Source: Daphnia carinata (taxonomy: Eukaryota > Arthropoda > Branchiopoda > Diplostraca > Daphniidae). From it: a DNA stretch of 64,000 bases. The stretch is from positions 12,618,638 to 12,682,637 of the forward strand of contig NC_081331.1 of assembly GCF_022539665.2 (NCBI RefSeq), given 5' to 3'. The position numbers were made by a program, and so were the translations under genes. Under the pieces are notes generated by a model. The model searched no databases. It had not been told where the DNA came from and saw only the letters and a list, made by a program, of their open reading frames with translations. Positions 13,736 through 26,000 of the stretch are shown piece by piece; the first letter of the stretch is position 1, and every line of letters begins with the position of its first letter.

Positions 13736-15909
13736 GAGTCATTTTCTTTTTTAGCCAGACGACTGTTGCTCACCGTCTCTATACTTTACGTCGGGCGGAG
13801 TAGTATGCATTTTAGAGAGTCGGAATTAGATTTCGAGCTTTTAGAGTCGTCGAGAGATGATGCTTTGCTGCCGCCATCGCCATCACCATCGCCGCCATCA
13901 CCGTCGCCTCTCCTCCTCTTTCGTCTATTCTGATAGACTCGGAACATTTTCCTTGTCTTTTTTCCAGCGTCTGAAAAAAAAAAAGAAGAGAAAACCAATG
14001 CAATTTAATTTTTCGTTCCGGTCAGCTCTTCATCAAACGGAGCATAACAAATAAGAATGACATAAATCAACAATTCTAGTATTGCTTTTATAGAACCTGC
14101 ATAGGCCTCACAGAGGCTGGCATTGCGTCATCACCGGTCCGAATAGACGCGGTTCGTCTAAAGCTATGCACGCTGGGTTTACTTCGCTGTCAACAAACTA
14201 AGCACCTCTCTCAACATTTTATATACATCATATAAAGTACTAGGAAAAACAAAATAAAAAAAAAAAAAAAAAAAAAGGGAAAGAGAGGGTACTATATAAC
14301 GTGTATATATAACCACTTTGTCGTGAATCGCTTTCGTTGTCTCTGCGCATGGGGGGTCCTAAATGACGTCACCCTATTGTAATATACGTTGGCTTTAGAT
14401 GATCCCGCTGGAGATGACAGCGGCAAAAAAAAAAAAAGATGACAATATTCATTTTCTACATTCAACTATTTTTCTGAAAAAAAAAAACACACAGAAAAAA
14501 AACTTTGTTTTTAAGGACGGCTGGGGCAAGAGAGCCCACACATGTATGGGCAATATAATTATTTATGATTTTAATTGACAAAAATAGTTGAGACATGATC
14601 TCCGACAAAGATCAGCAACGAACCAACAAAAGGTATACACATATACACTCACTTGAGAGACATGTGGGATGAACTCACGAAGAGCAAAAGGTCTCCAATT
14701 TTTTTTTTTGCCACCATATCTGCACTTATCATCGCTGGAGAATATGGCGGTGTTTTGGGTGTACATCTATGCCACTATAACGACCTCAAAACAAAAAAAA
14801 ACAAAAAAATGGGAAAAAAAAGTCATGGGAATATCATAGAGAGCCACCATCGTGAGTACGGTGAATCATCGCGATGTTCATGAACGTGGGAATGTCGGAT
14901 GTGTTGGTGGCAAGAAACGAGAAAACTTTCTTATAATATTTTTTTAGATAGCGACATGAGATATACTAACAACGTATATGACCAATTTATATTAGGAGGT
15001 AGTATAAAACTAGCCAATATATCAGGTTTTTTTTTTTTGGGTGGAGTCTTCCCAACGAAATAAGAACGACGCCGGCTGACCTCTAACCCTCTTTGCCTTT
15101 TTCTCTCCTCTCTACCTCCTCTTCGTGGGTAAATAGAACTAACTATGTAAGTTTCTCCCTCTTTTCTCTCTCTCTAATGGACCGTCAAATTCGACAAAAA
15201 ACAGCGAAATCAAATAGCCCGCCTCTATATGGTCTGTCACGCACTTGCCATATGTCGACCCATCGTGGCTAAATTAGCTTCTTATTAATGAAGGTAAAAC
15301 AATACAATACCAAGCGACAATCGAAGAAAGAATTCTTATTTAAAAAATTTAAAAAAAACCACTTATAGAATAATCTTAATCACTATCCAGTATCCACCAA
15401 CTATAGTCAATCAATAAGTCTATACCTATCACCTAACAGTCTATGCACAAAAACAATAACACATCTGCGTTAAGGGTTCCCGGCGTACAGCTACAGGTAA
15501 TGCTGTTTTAATTATTTGTTTACTGCACTCTTTCAAATGAAAAAGAAATTAAAATCAAAACAGAAATCTTCTTATCAATTCATCGACTTTACATTGTGTA
15601 GCGTTGCGCAAGTTTTTCATCATTAAGAGGCCGTATTAGACTCATGTGAATTGTGTATCCCTTCTTCCGTAATGGTCTCTACCGAGTTGGCTGCGCATCC
15701 GCAGATGACGCCCAAGTTGCGTAATATTTATGTAGCTGCAGCAACCAACAAGAACCTCTCGCCGACGCAACGGCGGGGCGCGACAATTGAACCGCAAACG
15801 ATAAATCTTTTCTTTCTTTTGTAGAGAGTCGGGCCAAATATAAACCCGTGCTTCGTTTCCTTTCGTTATTCGTCAGCGCCCCACTCGGACGACGTCTATA
15901 CAGGCGCCG

Positions 15910-15930
15910 TAATAATAATAATAATAATAA
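15910..15930 (+). repeat. (AAT)7 microsatellite
   Basis: Seven AAT units beside a GC-rich island at 15660-15780. Confidence 0.85.
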
Positions 15931-17122
15931 GAGCAATTGCACAACTGGGCCATGCACAAGCTTTACAGGCTGCTGGAATAGCTGCTGGACTTTTTTTTCG
16001 GCTAAATTTGGAGAGTAGAAAAGGAAAAACCCTCAACACAAGCGGCCGACCTAAAAGATTTATTTTGATTATATAGCTTTTCAAGGGCTATACGTTTCGA
16101 CTGGCCGACTGTCTTTATAACAGTCAAAGAGAGTAGTGCCAGTCACGTGATTAGTCAGCAACCAATAAGCCTTTTTTATTTTGTTTTTGAGAATTTATTT
16201 TATTTATTTTTTCCATCATAAAGGGATAGGCCTAAAAATGTAATGGACAAGAGCGTGGCACACGTGACCGGATCCGGAATTGCGGATGTTGCCGCCGCTT
16301 TCGTTCCGTTTCCTTTCGGCATGTCCAGTTTGCCCTGTTGACTTGACTGACGTTTCGCTGGACGTTGGTCATTTCCCAGCACTTTTCTCGTTGGATATCT
16401 TATTGACTCTTTTCCATTTCACCCCATCATTTCTTTTCTTCTACGTTGAATTGCAATACAAAGGGCACGCCCAACATGGAGGGAAGTTACGTTACCCCAG
16501 CAGAGGGAAGCGAGAGTGGGTGCTGGTTATCAATAGGCCGTCTCAATGATCCCCACTCACAAATTTTTTGTTTGGCCATCAACTTACAATATCTCCACCA
16601 TTTATTCAGTTACATACAAATATTTTATGAGAACGTGAATAATTAGAACGTGTAAGCGAATAACTATTGAGAAGCAAAGAATAAACGCTTGTAGATTGTT
16701 TTCCGAATGAATGAACTACAACAGATGGATGTTTAATCGCATTATCATGTAATCCAAGGCCGACGTAATTGGAGACGGCTAAAATTATGATGACTCATAA
16801 TTCCATCATCATCAAACATCAGCCGTACACAAACAACACAACATAAGAAGACAGCAACATGAAAGCTAAAAAAACAAAACAAGTACATCGCTTTCCCGAA
16901 AGAACAAAAAATGAGATTTTGTTGGGGTGAACAGATGGCACTTAATTGGTTAATCCGGCGTGTTCCACAGAGACCGTCCACCATTTGGACGAAAAAGTTG
17001 AATCAAATAAACAAAGCGATTTCCTTGCTCTTTTTTTTCCCTACTGTTTTCCTTCGTTCATTTTTACTTTGTCTTTAGATTTTTCCTTTTTCTTTTTTAT
17101 GTGCGTACATAAACAACATACA

Positions 17123-17154
17123 AACACACACACACAATATATATATATATATAT
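17123..17154 (+). repeat. Compound (CA)n(TA)n microsatellite
   Basis: A CA run passes directly into a TA run of nine units. Further interrupted TA stretches follow at about 17171-17190. Confidence 0.8.
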
Positions 17155-20100
17155 TTTGTTGTTCTATGTTGTATATATATGTATATATATATTTATATTG
17201 TTTTTATTAAAAGAGTTGATGCTGCTGCCCAACCGTTGCGGTTAAAAGTCTCGCGGGAGAGGCAGCCACTTTAGCCTTCGGGAGCTGAGAGATGTCGGAT
17301 GGAGTTTCAAAAATTATATACTGACATAAAAAAAAAAATTGCGCCCGTGATTAGTGATGATTGGTCATATGTGTCGAGAGCCTTCAAACATAAAAATCGT
17401 TAGAAATCGGAAACAAAAAAAAAAGCGGACAAAGTGCTCTGGCACATTATGAGACAAAATGCGAGTGGAATCGAATGACTTTCGACTTAGCTCCCCTCAC
17501 GGTCTACTTAGGCGAGAGATCTATATAACATATGTGGTGCTCTTATTCAACTCAAATGTCTATTGACTATAAAATCGAAATGAAACTGTCTGTATATAGG
17601 ACCCCACTTTGCTTGCAAAAGTCCCGTCGAGACCGTTTGCCAGTATATATTTACTCCGATTGCACTCCCGGCTCCTGCGCGATGTCGTGTGCGTAACGAT
17701 GAATCGACGGAGCATATTCGAGTGTTGTGCAAACAGTCATTTTCATCGCTTTCTCTCTATATATATACTGCAAACAATTTTTTATCAAATCAAATTCGAT
17801 TTTCTCAGTTCAAACGCCATTTCGAGCGAAAACGCGTAGAGAATTGTTTTGATTATCAAATAATCTGCTAATATTCAAGAAGAACAGACTGGCCTATTGT
17901 CTTCTCCTTACGATCTGTTCAACTTTGACAGTTTAAAAGGAAATGATTTGTTAAAACCTATTGCCGTTTTGTTGTTGTCCTTGTCGGAACTGTTGACATT
18001 TCTCAAAGTCGGTCCTCTATCTCAATGCATCTCTCGTCCTGGGCATTTTCCGAGGGCATTGCAAACAAATTCAAATGCCCTCTTTGTTTACCCACCGTCA
18101 TTTCCTTATGCTATACGTTCGATTCCTACATCTACTTGCGTCAGTCTATTGCTATGTATATGTTTCTCAAGGGCCTATATATACGACCCGCGAAAACAAA
18201 AGCAATTCAAATTCTCATTGTAGACATTTCAGCCAACACGGTACCTACAAGAGACGAGGTTAAGGTCGCATGCATACAGCAGAAAACGGAATAATCTATC
18301 AAGCGATTGAAACGTGATGCCGCCATTTGCCAGCCGGATTAAAAACTTGCACCCGCGCAACGTATATATATATAATCGGGTCAACAATAACAGAAGGCAG
18401 ACGTGTCTCCCGTATTATTTTCTATATTATATCCGTCTCTTTCTCTCCTGTGTTTATATGCACTTGCATGTACATAGAAGAGGTGGGGGCATGTGGGATT
18501 TTAAATGGAAGGGGGGTGATTTGCCTATAGAGCCCGGAGACGTCATCATCATCGGTTTTGTATCTTTTCTTATATTTCGATGGACTGAATATAATCAAGT
18601 TATTTAGTTATGAAATAACACGCCCCCTTAACACAGACATGTGCGCACGTTCCCCCCTCACCAACAAACATTTCAAAAGGAAAAGAAAAATATATAGAAA
18701 CTTTACTGTTAGATGGGGAAGGGGTGTGATAGTCCATAAGTGTTCCAAAACACACATACACACAAGAGTCTTTTTTTTTTCGATATTTTAATATTTCAAT
18801 GCCCCTATAGTTATAAAGCCCCTTTTCGGGATTGACAGATTAATCAGGAAAAATGGCGAACTGTGTTACACAACTATATAGAGGGTGCCCTGGAAAAGAA
18901 CGAAGGGGTGTTTTGCTGTGTATGTACACAGAGAGGCGGGCATGTGAGCAATGGCTGTCAATTCTCATATTAGGTTCCATGTTCATGGACGACTGGCGAA
19001 GGCAGGGGAAGGAAAACAGTACACAATTTCCCCCTTTTTTTTCAACTCTATTTCCTCCTTTATAGCATGCTCGGACCCCATAATTCCATTCTTCCGATAT
19101 CAAAGCAAATGTTCCAGCAACAAATCCATATTTTTTTTTTCTTTAAATCCAAATGCAAAGAATCAGTCTCAGCTTATACGTTGTAAAAGCTTATAGAGAA
19201 ATCTAAATAGCTTGAAGGAATATTGTATGATTTCAACGAAATCAAAAAGTTCCAGCAACATCTCAGCCGTGTTTCGTTGGCTATTCAAAAACTGTGAACT
19301 CACTGTGATCTCAAAATATATATACGATACCCTATCGCAAATGCCTTGCATATAGTAGGTAATGAATAATATCTTGAATCTTCAACAGCATTAACTTTAG
19401 GCACGACTTCAATGGCCAGCAGCACCCTGATTCGGGATGGACACACTAGTTTATGTACGTCTAATCTTCTCCTATATACTTTCATGACATTTTGAAATCT
19501 AGAAATTGAAGAAATAGACTGTATAAAATTATCTTATTGTATTAAACATCATTGAGGGTGGTCCGTGGTCGTAAAAAGAGATTTCTTCCATTTTCTTGGT
19601 TAATACATCTATCGAGAAATCTCAGTGTTGCTGCTGGTTTTCCCCACCCACAGATCCACCCTATCTCTTCCTTCTCTTCTATGACGATTCTGATTCCTTT
19701 TTTTTTTTATTTATTTATACAACCCTCCTGGCCTCACAGCAGCGCAGCCCTGATACATATAATAGTGGGTGAGTGGTCCGACAGTCCACACGGACAGTCG
19801 GGATTTTCTCTTTTTTTCTTATCCCTTTATATTTCTTTTTTTTTAACTGAAAAAAAAAAACTCCCCTCTTAAAAAGGCCTAAATTATACACTAGCTTGAC
19901 CGACTCGCATTAGCGGCTTACACATCATATGACGCCATAATTTCTTGCTATGCTGTACGGTCTGTCAGTCTCTGGCGACATCTACTCTGATACATTTGTG
20001 TATAATTCCTTGAGGTATCCATGGACCATCTCTTTAAAAAAAATGGTATATACAAATGTATTAACAATATGACCGGTATTATTTCTTCCATAATATGTAT

Positions 20101-21873
20101 TAGCTATACGTGTATACATGTCGTTGCAGTTGCCCTTTTGCGACGGATTTTAATACTTCTGACTTAAGCTAAAGTATATGGGATTGCAACTCAAGTTTAA
20201 AACAAACTTTTGGCAGAGCACTTACAATTCTCTAGTTACTAACTGAACATGAAAACGGAGAACAATCCATCTGCCGCGTTATATCCTTTCAGTACAAAAT
20301 GGATTGGGAAATTATAATATTATACTCTGAATAAGAAAGAATGAGAGAAAACTAAAGATCTAGATCTTGAAAGAGGTGTAGTATCGATACATGTTATCGA
20401 CCATCAATGCGCGTCGTCAGGTTACGGTTGGGGTGCAACAGTTCACTATTATCTCTGTAATCTGACCGGATAATGTACTCCAGCACACCGGATAATAGAA
20501 TTTTCGCTCTGTTGCTATGGATGCCTTCTCTATACATGCAACAACAGCATTGCACTCGCCCAAGATGCCAAGGTTTCAATCAAATGCTATTATCGATTTC
20601 TTTTTTTTTCATTTATACACAGTCCATTGGGTTCCAAGCAGATCGTCTTTTCATCACCAGTAAAATCTTAGATCTTGTTTTTTTTTGCCTATGCACACAA
20701 ATCCGTGTGCAGCCAATAGCGAACACATTTACAGATGCAATTTAACCAATATCAGCTAGATATATATCTATTCACGTAATTGTATGGAACACTCACACTT
20801 ACGGTGTATAGCGCAGCTTTATGCAGAACAATTGATTGTGTAGAGAAATGATCAAATGGTGGCCATTCGTCGTGTCGCCCTCCCCCCCTTTTCATGTCGC
20901 AAAAGCTTTAACAGTAGGATAAATGATAGGCCTAAGTATACAGACCCAAATCAATTATACGCAGAGCTGGCGCAACAGGGGAACATCAATATAAAAAGCT
21001 CGTTCTAAATAAAAACCCGATTGAATCAACCTTTTTTTTTTTTTTTTTTCATAGAGTCCTCTGAAGCCCCAATTTCCATCCATAATAACGGAGTTCGTAT
21101 CTGAAGGCCTAAACTAATTTTGCCGCCTTTAGGCCGCCGTTGGCTACCGTTGTCTATACAGTTTTGAATCAATTCAACTTTAAACAAAAACAACATACGA
21201 TGGCGAAACAAAATTTAAATTTCATTTACTGTCCAACCCCTTCTCTGTCCGCAGTTCAAAGTTTGTAATTTCTCCGTGTCGGGCCTGCATAACAAGTTTT
21301 CGTGACGGCTCATTGGCGATGGGAAACGGAACAGCAGCCAACGCTGCCGTCCGCCAAAACTCCCAAAGTGAAACAGATCACCAAGTCTGTCTACAGCAAA
21401 CCGCTCCATTTGATCAATACCTTTAGTTCAGAACAACATCCCACGTATCTATTCGAATGTGACTCTCATCCTCTCACTTGCGTGAAAGTTTAAAAAAAAA
21501 ATCTTCACTTCTCTTTCTTTTGCTGAACAGATTCGTTTGATTTCGACATTTTGTGCGGGATGGTATTACGCCAACAGAGCGAGAGAGACACTTTCAAACG
21601 GTTGGGATGTTTAAAAAATAAAAACTAAAATTGGAAAATGAAATTTAAAAAGAAAAATGGAAAGAGAACAGAGAGACTAAGGACTTCAGAGTGGTCCCCA
21701 ACGTTTCCGACTTCATATTGAAACTTGTGTCGACACTTTAGAGCGTTATCAAAGCTGCTAGGAAATTGTTATTGAAAGATTAGAGAGAGAAAGAGAGAAA
21801 GAAAGCGACTTGAGCTAGAATAGGGAGCCATTTGAAAATAAAAAAAATAGAGAAAAGGTACAGTCTATACATT

Positions 21874-21880
21874 TATAAAA
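21874..21880 (+). promoter_or_regulatory. Candidate TATA box of an unassigned plus-strand transcript
   Basis: TATAAAA followed by GGGG. A CA step lies 28 bases downstream at 21901-21902, the spacing expected for a start site. The downstream sequence looks like a 5' leader ending in a splice donor. No coding exon for it was found on the plus strand within the window. Confidence 0.35.
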
Positions 21881-21901
21881 GGGGTTGCGTTGCAAGTGCG
21901 C

Positions 21902-22301
21902 ACCGCACGCTAAGAGACGTGAGTGTCGGAGGGGAGAGATGGAAAAGCAAAGAAGAACGGAGCCGAGGGTGAGAGGGCTTTTAGCCCAACGTTCAGTAGA
22001 GCATGTCGCTGCAGCTTAACTCGATCAGGAGCGGCACAGTGGCGGGGTCTAAAAGCAGGAGCAAGCAAGCGGCCTTGTACATCTATCGACGTCGACGACC
22101 ACTGTGCAAGAGATGGATTCTTTTGTTCCGAGTCCACTAGCCCACCCCGCTCAAACCTGATTTTGACAGATCAGCTCAGTCCTTCCCAACCAATCATTCT
22201 CTCTATCTCTTTCTCTCTTATTCCGACTCGTTCATCTCTTCGTCTCCCGCTTTCGTTCTGTCACTTTCGTTCGCCTTCGATCCCTTCTTTCTAGAGCTAA
22301 G
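21902..22301 (+). other. Candidate non-coding first exon (5' UTR or lncRNA)
   Basis: About 400 bases between a TATA-type promoter and a good donor (AAG followed by GTGAAC at 22302). The 3' half is a C/T-rich leader typical of 5' UTRs. A 123-codon frame (21923-22294) runs through it but ends in stops just before the donor, has Ser/Arg/Pro-rich low complexity and resembles no family I know, so I read it as leader. The next gene downstream, SCAPER, is on the opposite strand, so the transcript would overlap SCAPER in antisense or be a lncRNA. Confidence 0.3.
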
Positions 22302-23012
22302 GTGAACCCGGCAACAGCAAGTCACCATCAGCAGAACTGTAACCGACATCGGCGCACACGCAACTTCCGATTCGAAATTACGACGACTTGACTTTAATCA
22401 ACTTCTTTTTATTTGACTATTTTTACCGCTGGAAAATCAAAGCAGCTAGTTCACGAATAAGGAAATTCTGATCGTATTAACCAAATCTTTATACCATCAA
22501 GAAAAAGGAAAAACGGTGCGCACGAGAATGAGGGGGAGGACATTGTCGTCACGGCTGCCGATGGAAAATGTTTATTGACATCTTCTAGGAGGGGGAGGAG
22601 GAGGAGTTCATAATAACAACTCCACGACCGCACACACACTCTCTACCGGGAGGCAGGAAATAACAATGGAAGTAAACGAGAGAGCGAGAGAGAGAAAAGA
22701 GAGAATTGCTAAGAGATTGTGCGTGTGTGCAGGAAGAAGAGCGAGGATAAAGAAAAAAAAACCGGAAAATAATAATCAATATTCATAACATCCGCCAGTC
22801 ATGTTCGCACGAGGGGAATATTATTATATTGATGTTGCAAAAAAAACAAAACAAAAAAAGGGAACAAACAAAATATGAAAGATCTTGCTCAGGTCGGTAG
22901 TTAACGGATCAACCGGTTAAAGATGAAAAGAAATCAATTAATTCTAATGGAAATCAAGAGTAAACAAACAAAAGCTTTGAATAATGCCTAATCTGAGGAG
23001 ATGATAAGTTCG
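22302..23012. other. 3' flank of SCAPER
   Basis: No coding sequence seen. On the minus strand a possible poly(A) signal AATAAA (plus-strand TTTATT, 22571-22576) lies about 440 bases past the SCAPER stop. Purine-rich (GA) runs occur at 22675-22700. Confidence 0.4.
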
Positions 23013-26000
23013 CTAGGACGAGTTATCATTCGACGTCTTGACCGTGTTCTGCGTGGCGTTAAGGACAGTGCAAACGAGGTGGACCGCCCGGCCATCGTCG
23101 CTGTTGACATAATCCTCCACCATCTGTTCGAAAGCGGCGAAAAACAAAACTGGGGTTAAGACAAATCCTTGCCCATATCGAACCGACTGGCAGTTCGATT
23201 GACTTGCAAAATAGCCGTTTACAAAATTCATCGGCATTATATGCATTTATGTGTGCATACTTGGTAGCTCATCTCCTTTTGAAGTACGACTCGATTTGCC
23301 GGATTGTCGTGGCAGCAGGCCAGCAGGGTGGGCAGGAGTATGGCTCGCAGAGCTTTGTCGGAGAAATAGCCGAACGGCAGGCGACAGAGTTGCTGTAGCA
23401 CAGAAGGCATGTGACCAGATTGGAGAATCATCTGAATAAACAACAAAAAACCACATCAGCTATCGCAAAGATCCCATTCAAATTCAAAACAGCGAAAGCG
23501 GATGAAAAATCGCTAGAGCCTGATGCATTTTCGTTTTTCTTGATTTGCAGGTGTGCTTACTTTAAGAGGCCTTAAAAATACATCCATATGTGTCGCACAG
23601 TTTCTATTTATACGTACTTGGTTGTCGTGGTGGCCAGTAGCGAAATAACCGATGCAGAGGATCGTCAGGTTGAGAAGATGGCCGACGGGTGACTGCACAT
23701 TAACGCCATACCATAGGAGAAAACTTGCGATGTGGCGAAACTCGAGCGAAACTCCTTCAGCTCCCAAGATAGCCTTCGAATACCAATGGAAACATTCAAG
23801 ATTAGCGTTGGTAATGGCTCCATCAAACGGGGGAAAGTGAGGCAAAAGGAAAACGTATCGACAACGTTGAAAAATACTTGGAAAGTGGTGAGGTCGAGAA
23901 GCGCCAAACGGTAGATCAATTGGAGTGCCGCGACGGTGAAGCGGATCGTGTTATCGGCCAGCTCGGCTGGACGGCCGGCAGACGATGAAGGCGCGCCTTG
24001 ATGGAGCAGCAGACCATAAAGGGCGTTGACGACTCCGGCCAATTCGGTCATTTGAAACGCTTCGACCAACTGAGTCGTGTCCGTCGTCACGACAGCCGAT
24101 TTGCCCTTCTTCGACTGGCCCTTTTTACAAAGATGCAGCAGATCGACAAGCGAGGTTAGGAACTTGAGTGAAGCCAAGAGTAGGTCGTTAGAAGCCGATT
24201 GTTCATCCAGCAATGGGCCTCCGACTCCGCCAACGTGAAAAGCCAAACGATCAACCAGCCCCAACGATACAGCGTAACTGCAAAGACATTAAAATTCGGG
24301 TCAATGCAATTTCTTCATACTATTTGCATCAACGATAAATTACCTGACTAAACTGGTAATGCGAACTGGCAAATCTGAATTGGACTGGGCGCAATTTTTT
24401 TCCGAATTCGACAGAATGGGTTCAACTATCGCCATCCAGGTATTCATGATAGCCGCTAAAGCAAAGACAAATCACGGTGGTAAGTCAACATGTCACTCAA
24501 CGAAATGCTCCGAAACTGGCACATACTTGCGACAGCGTCCGACATCGGTAAGACAGAAACGCAAAGCTGACCGGAGGCTTGAATTCCATTACCATTTCCT
24601 TCCAGAATCTGTGGAATTCCAATATTTCGACATGAATTTTTTTTTATTTTCCGGGACAATAGAACAGAAACACGAACCTCTAGACGTCGAGCGAGTATAC
24701 TTAAAAGCAACGGAGTGGCTTGGCTATTGATGATGTGAGTTGACATCTCCAGGTTGGAACGGGCAGCTAATCGTAGGCAGTTAACTGTAGAGAGGATAAT
24801 TCGAAGCGGGGAAGAAGCTCGACCTTGTTCTTGTTCCGTTTGGTAAGAGGTCAGCATGTCTCCGACTACACTGACGCCACGCTGGACACCAAACACGAGC
24901 TGTTCAGTCGTCGATCCCTTTTCCAACAAGCGAACTATTTCGCCCCAATGACGATCGTGAGCAGCTGGATCGCGTTCCAGTTCTTGTAGAATGCGCGAAA
25001 TGCGATGTTTATTGGCGCCTTCGGGCGGCACGAGGCTCGACTCCAACGCATTGCGTTGCATTACTTTTGATTTCAATTTCTTGGCTCTCTTTTTCTGCGC
25101 TTTGGCTCGCTTTTCTTTTTCGGTCTCCGGTGCGGATGCATTTTTGTTTGTTCCTTTACCAACATCTCCATCAGCGGCTTCTTTGTCAGCCGCATAATTG
25201 ACGTCAACAATGAACTTCAAGTTGGAGCTTTCCGACTGCTCACGTGATGGCTCCTTGCCGCCGTAGTGGTTTTTAAGCGCTTCCATATGCTTTCTTCCTC
25301 CGAGGTGACTCATTAGAATCACTTCGCTGTGAATCTGAACGTCACAGAGAACACACAGACGCGCAGTTTCATAGTGAACGAGACGCGGTGCGTCATCAGC
25401 CCCGCCAGCTGAAGAAAAGCGCAAAATGGACAACTCCAGGGCTTTTTGGCGGATCTGTTCAATGTTTTCTTCGTGACGGCGTGCCGATTCCTCTTGTTTC
25501 TGCTGAATCTTGCGCTGCAGCTGAGACTGTGAGGCCTGGTGTGCCGCCTGTAAAGCGGACATCCGCTCCTCTCGATCGCGCTGTTTCTCTCTGGCCAGCT
25601 CTAATCTTTCCTTCTCCTTCTCTTGGTGTTCGCGATCTATACGCTCTTCCCTCTGCCGGCGCTTTTCTTGGAGTAAGGCCACTTTGGCCTGCCGTTCTGC
25701 TTCCAACGCCCTTTTTCTCACTTCTAGAGCCTCTTTGGCCTTATTACGCTCTTCCTGTCGTCGTTGCCTTTCCTCCTAGAAAACAAAAAAAAAAAAAAAA
25801 CCTGATAAAGTAAGACGATCTGAGTGGCACTCGAGATGAACGTATTACCTGAAGACCTTGAATGCGCTCTTCTTGCGTCTGAATACGCGCAATAAAATCG
25901 TGTTGTTTGTTTTGCGCCTCGATCGTATTAATAAACGCAATTTCTCTTTTCTTGGATTCCTCATCGTGAGCCTTTTTTACTATCTCAGCCAGATGTTTTT

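Larger units (their letters stand above)
1..21873. other. Gene-poor, homopolymer-rich non-coding stretch
   Basis: I find no gene I can support here on either strand. Open frames are short and mostly translate homopolymers or microsatellites (runs of F, K, P, or YIYIY from TA repeats). No conserved domain, no chain of in-phase exons and no tRNA-like box pair was seen. Poly-T, poly-A, poly-C and poly-G runs of 10-31 bases are scattered throughout, with GT, GA, TC, TAA and TA microsatellites. A few GC-richer islands (for example near 6960-7080, 11880-12060 and 15660-15780) stand out and could be regulatory. A long non-coding stretch beside compact genes suggests intergenic regulatory DNA or a large intron of a gene outside the window. 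Confidence 0.6.

Noticed and set aside
21923-22294. 123-codon frame
   Set aside because: Ser/Arg/Pro-rich, no family features, ends in stops directly before the splice donor; better read as a leader.
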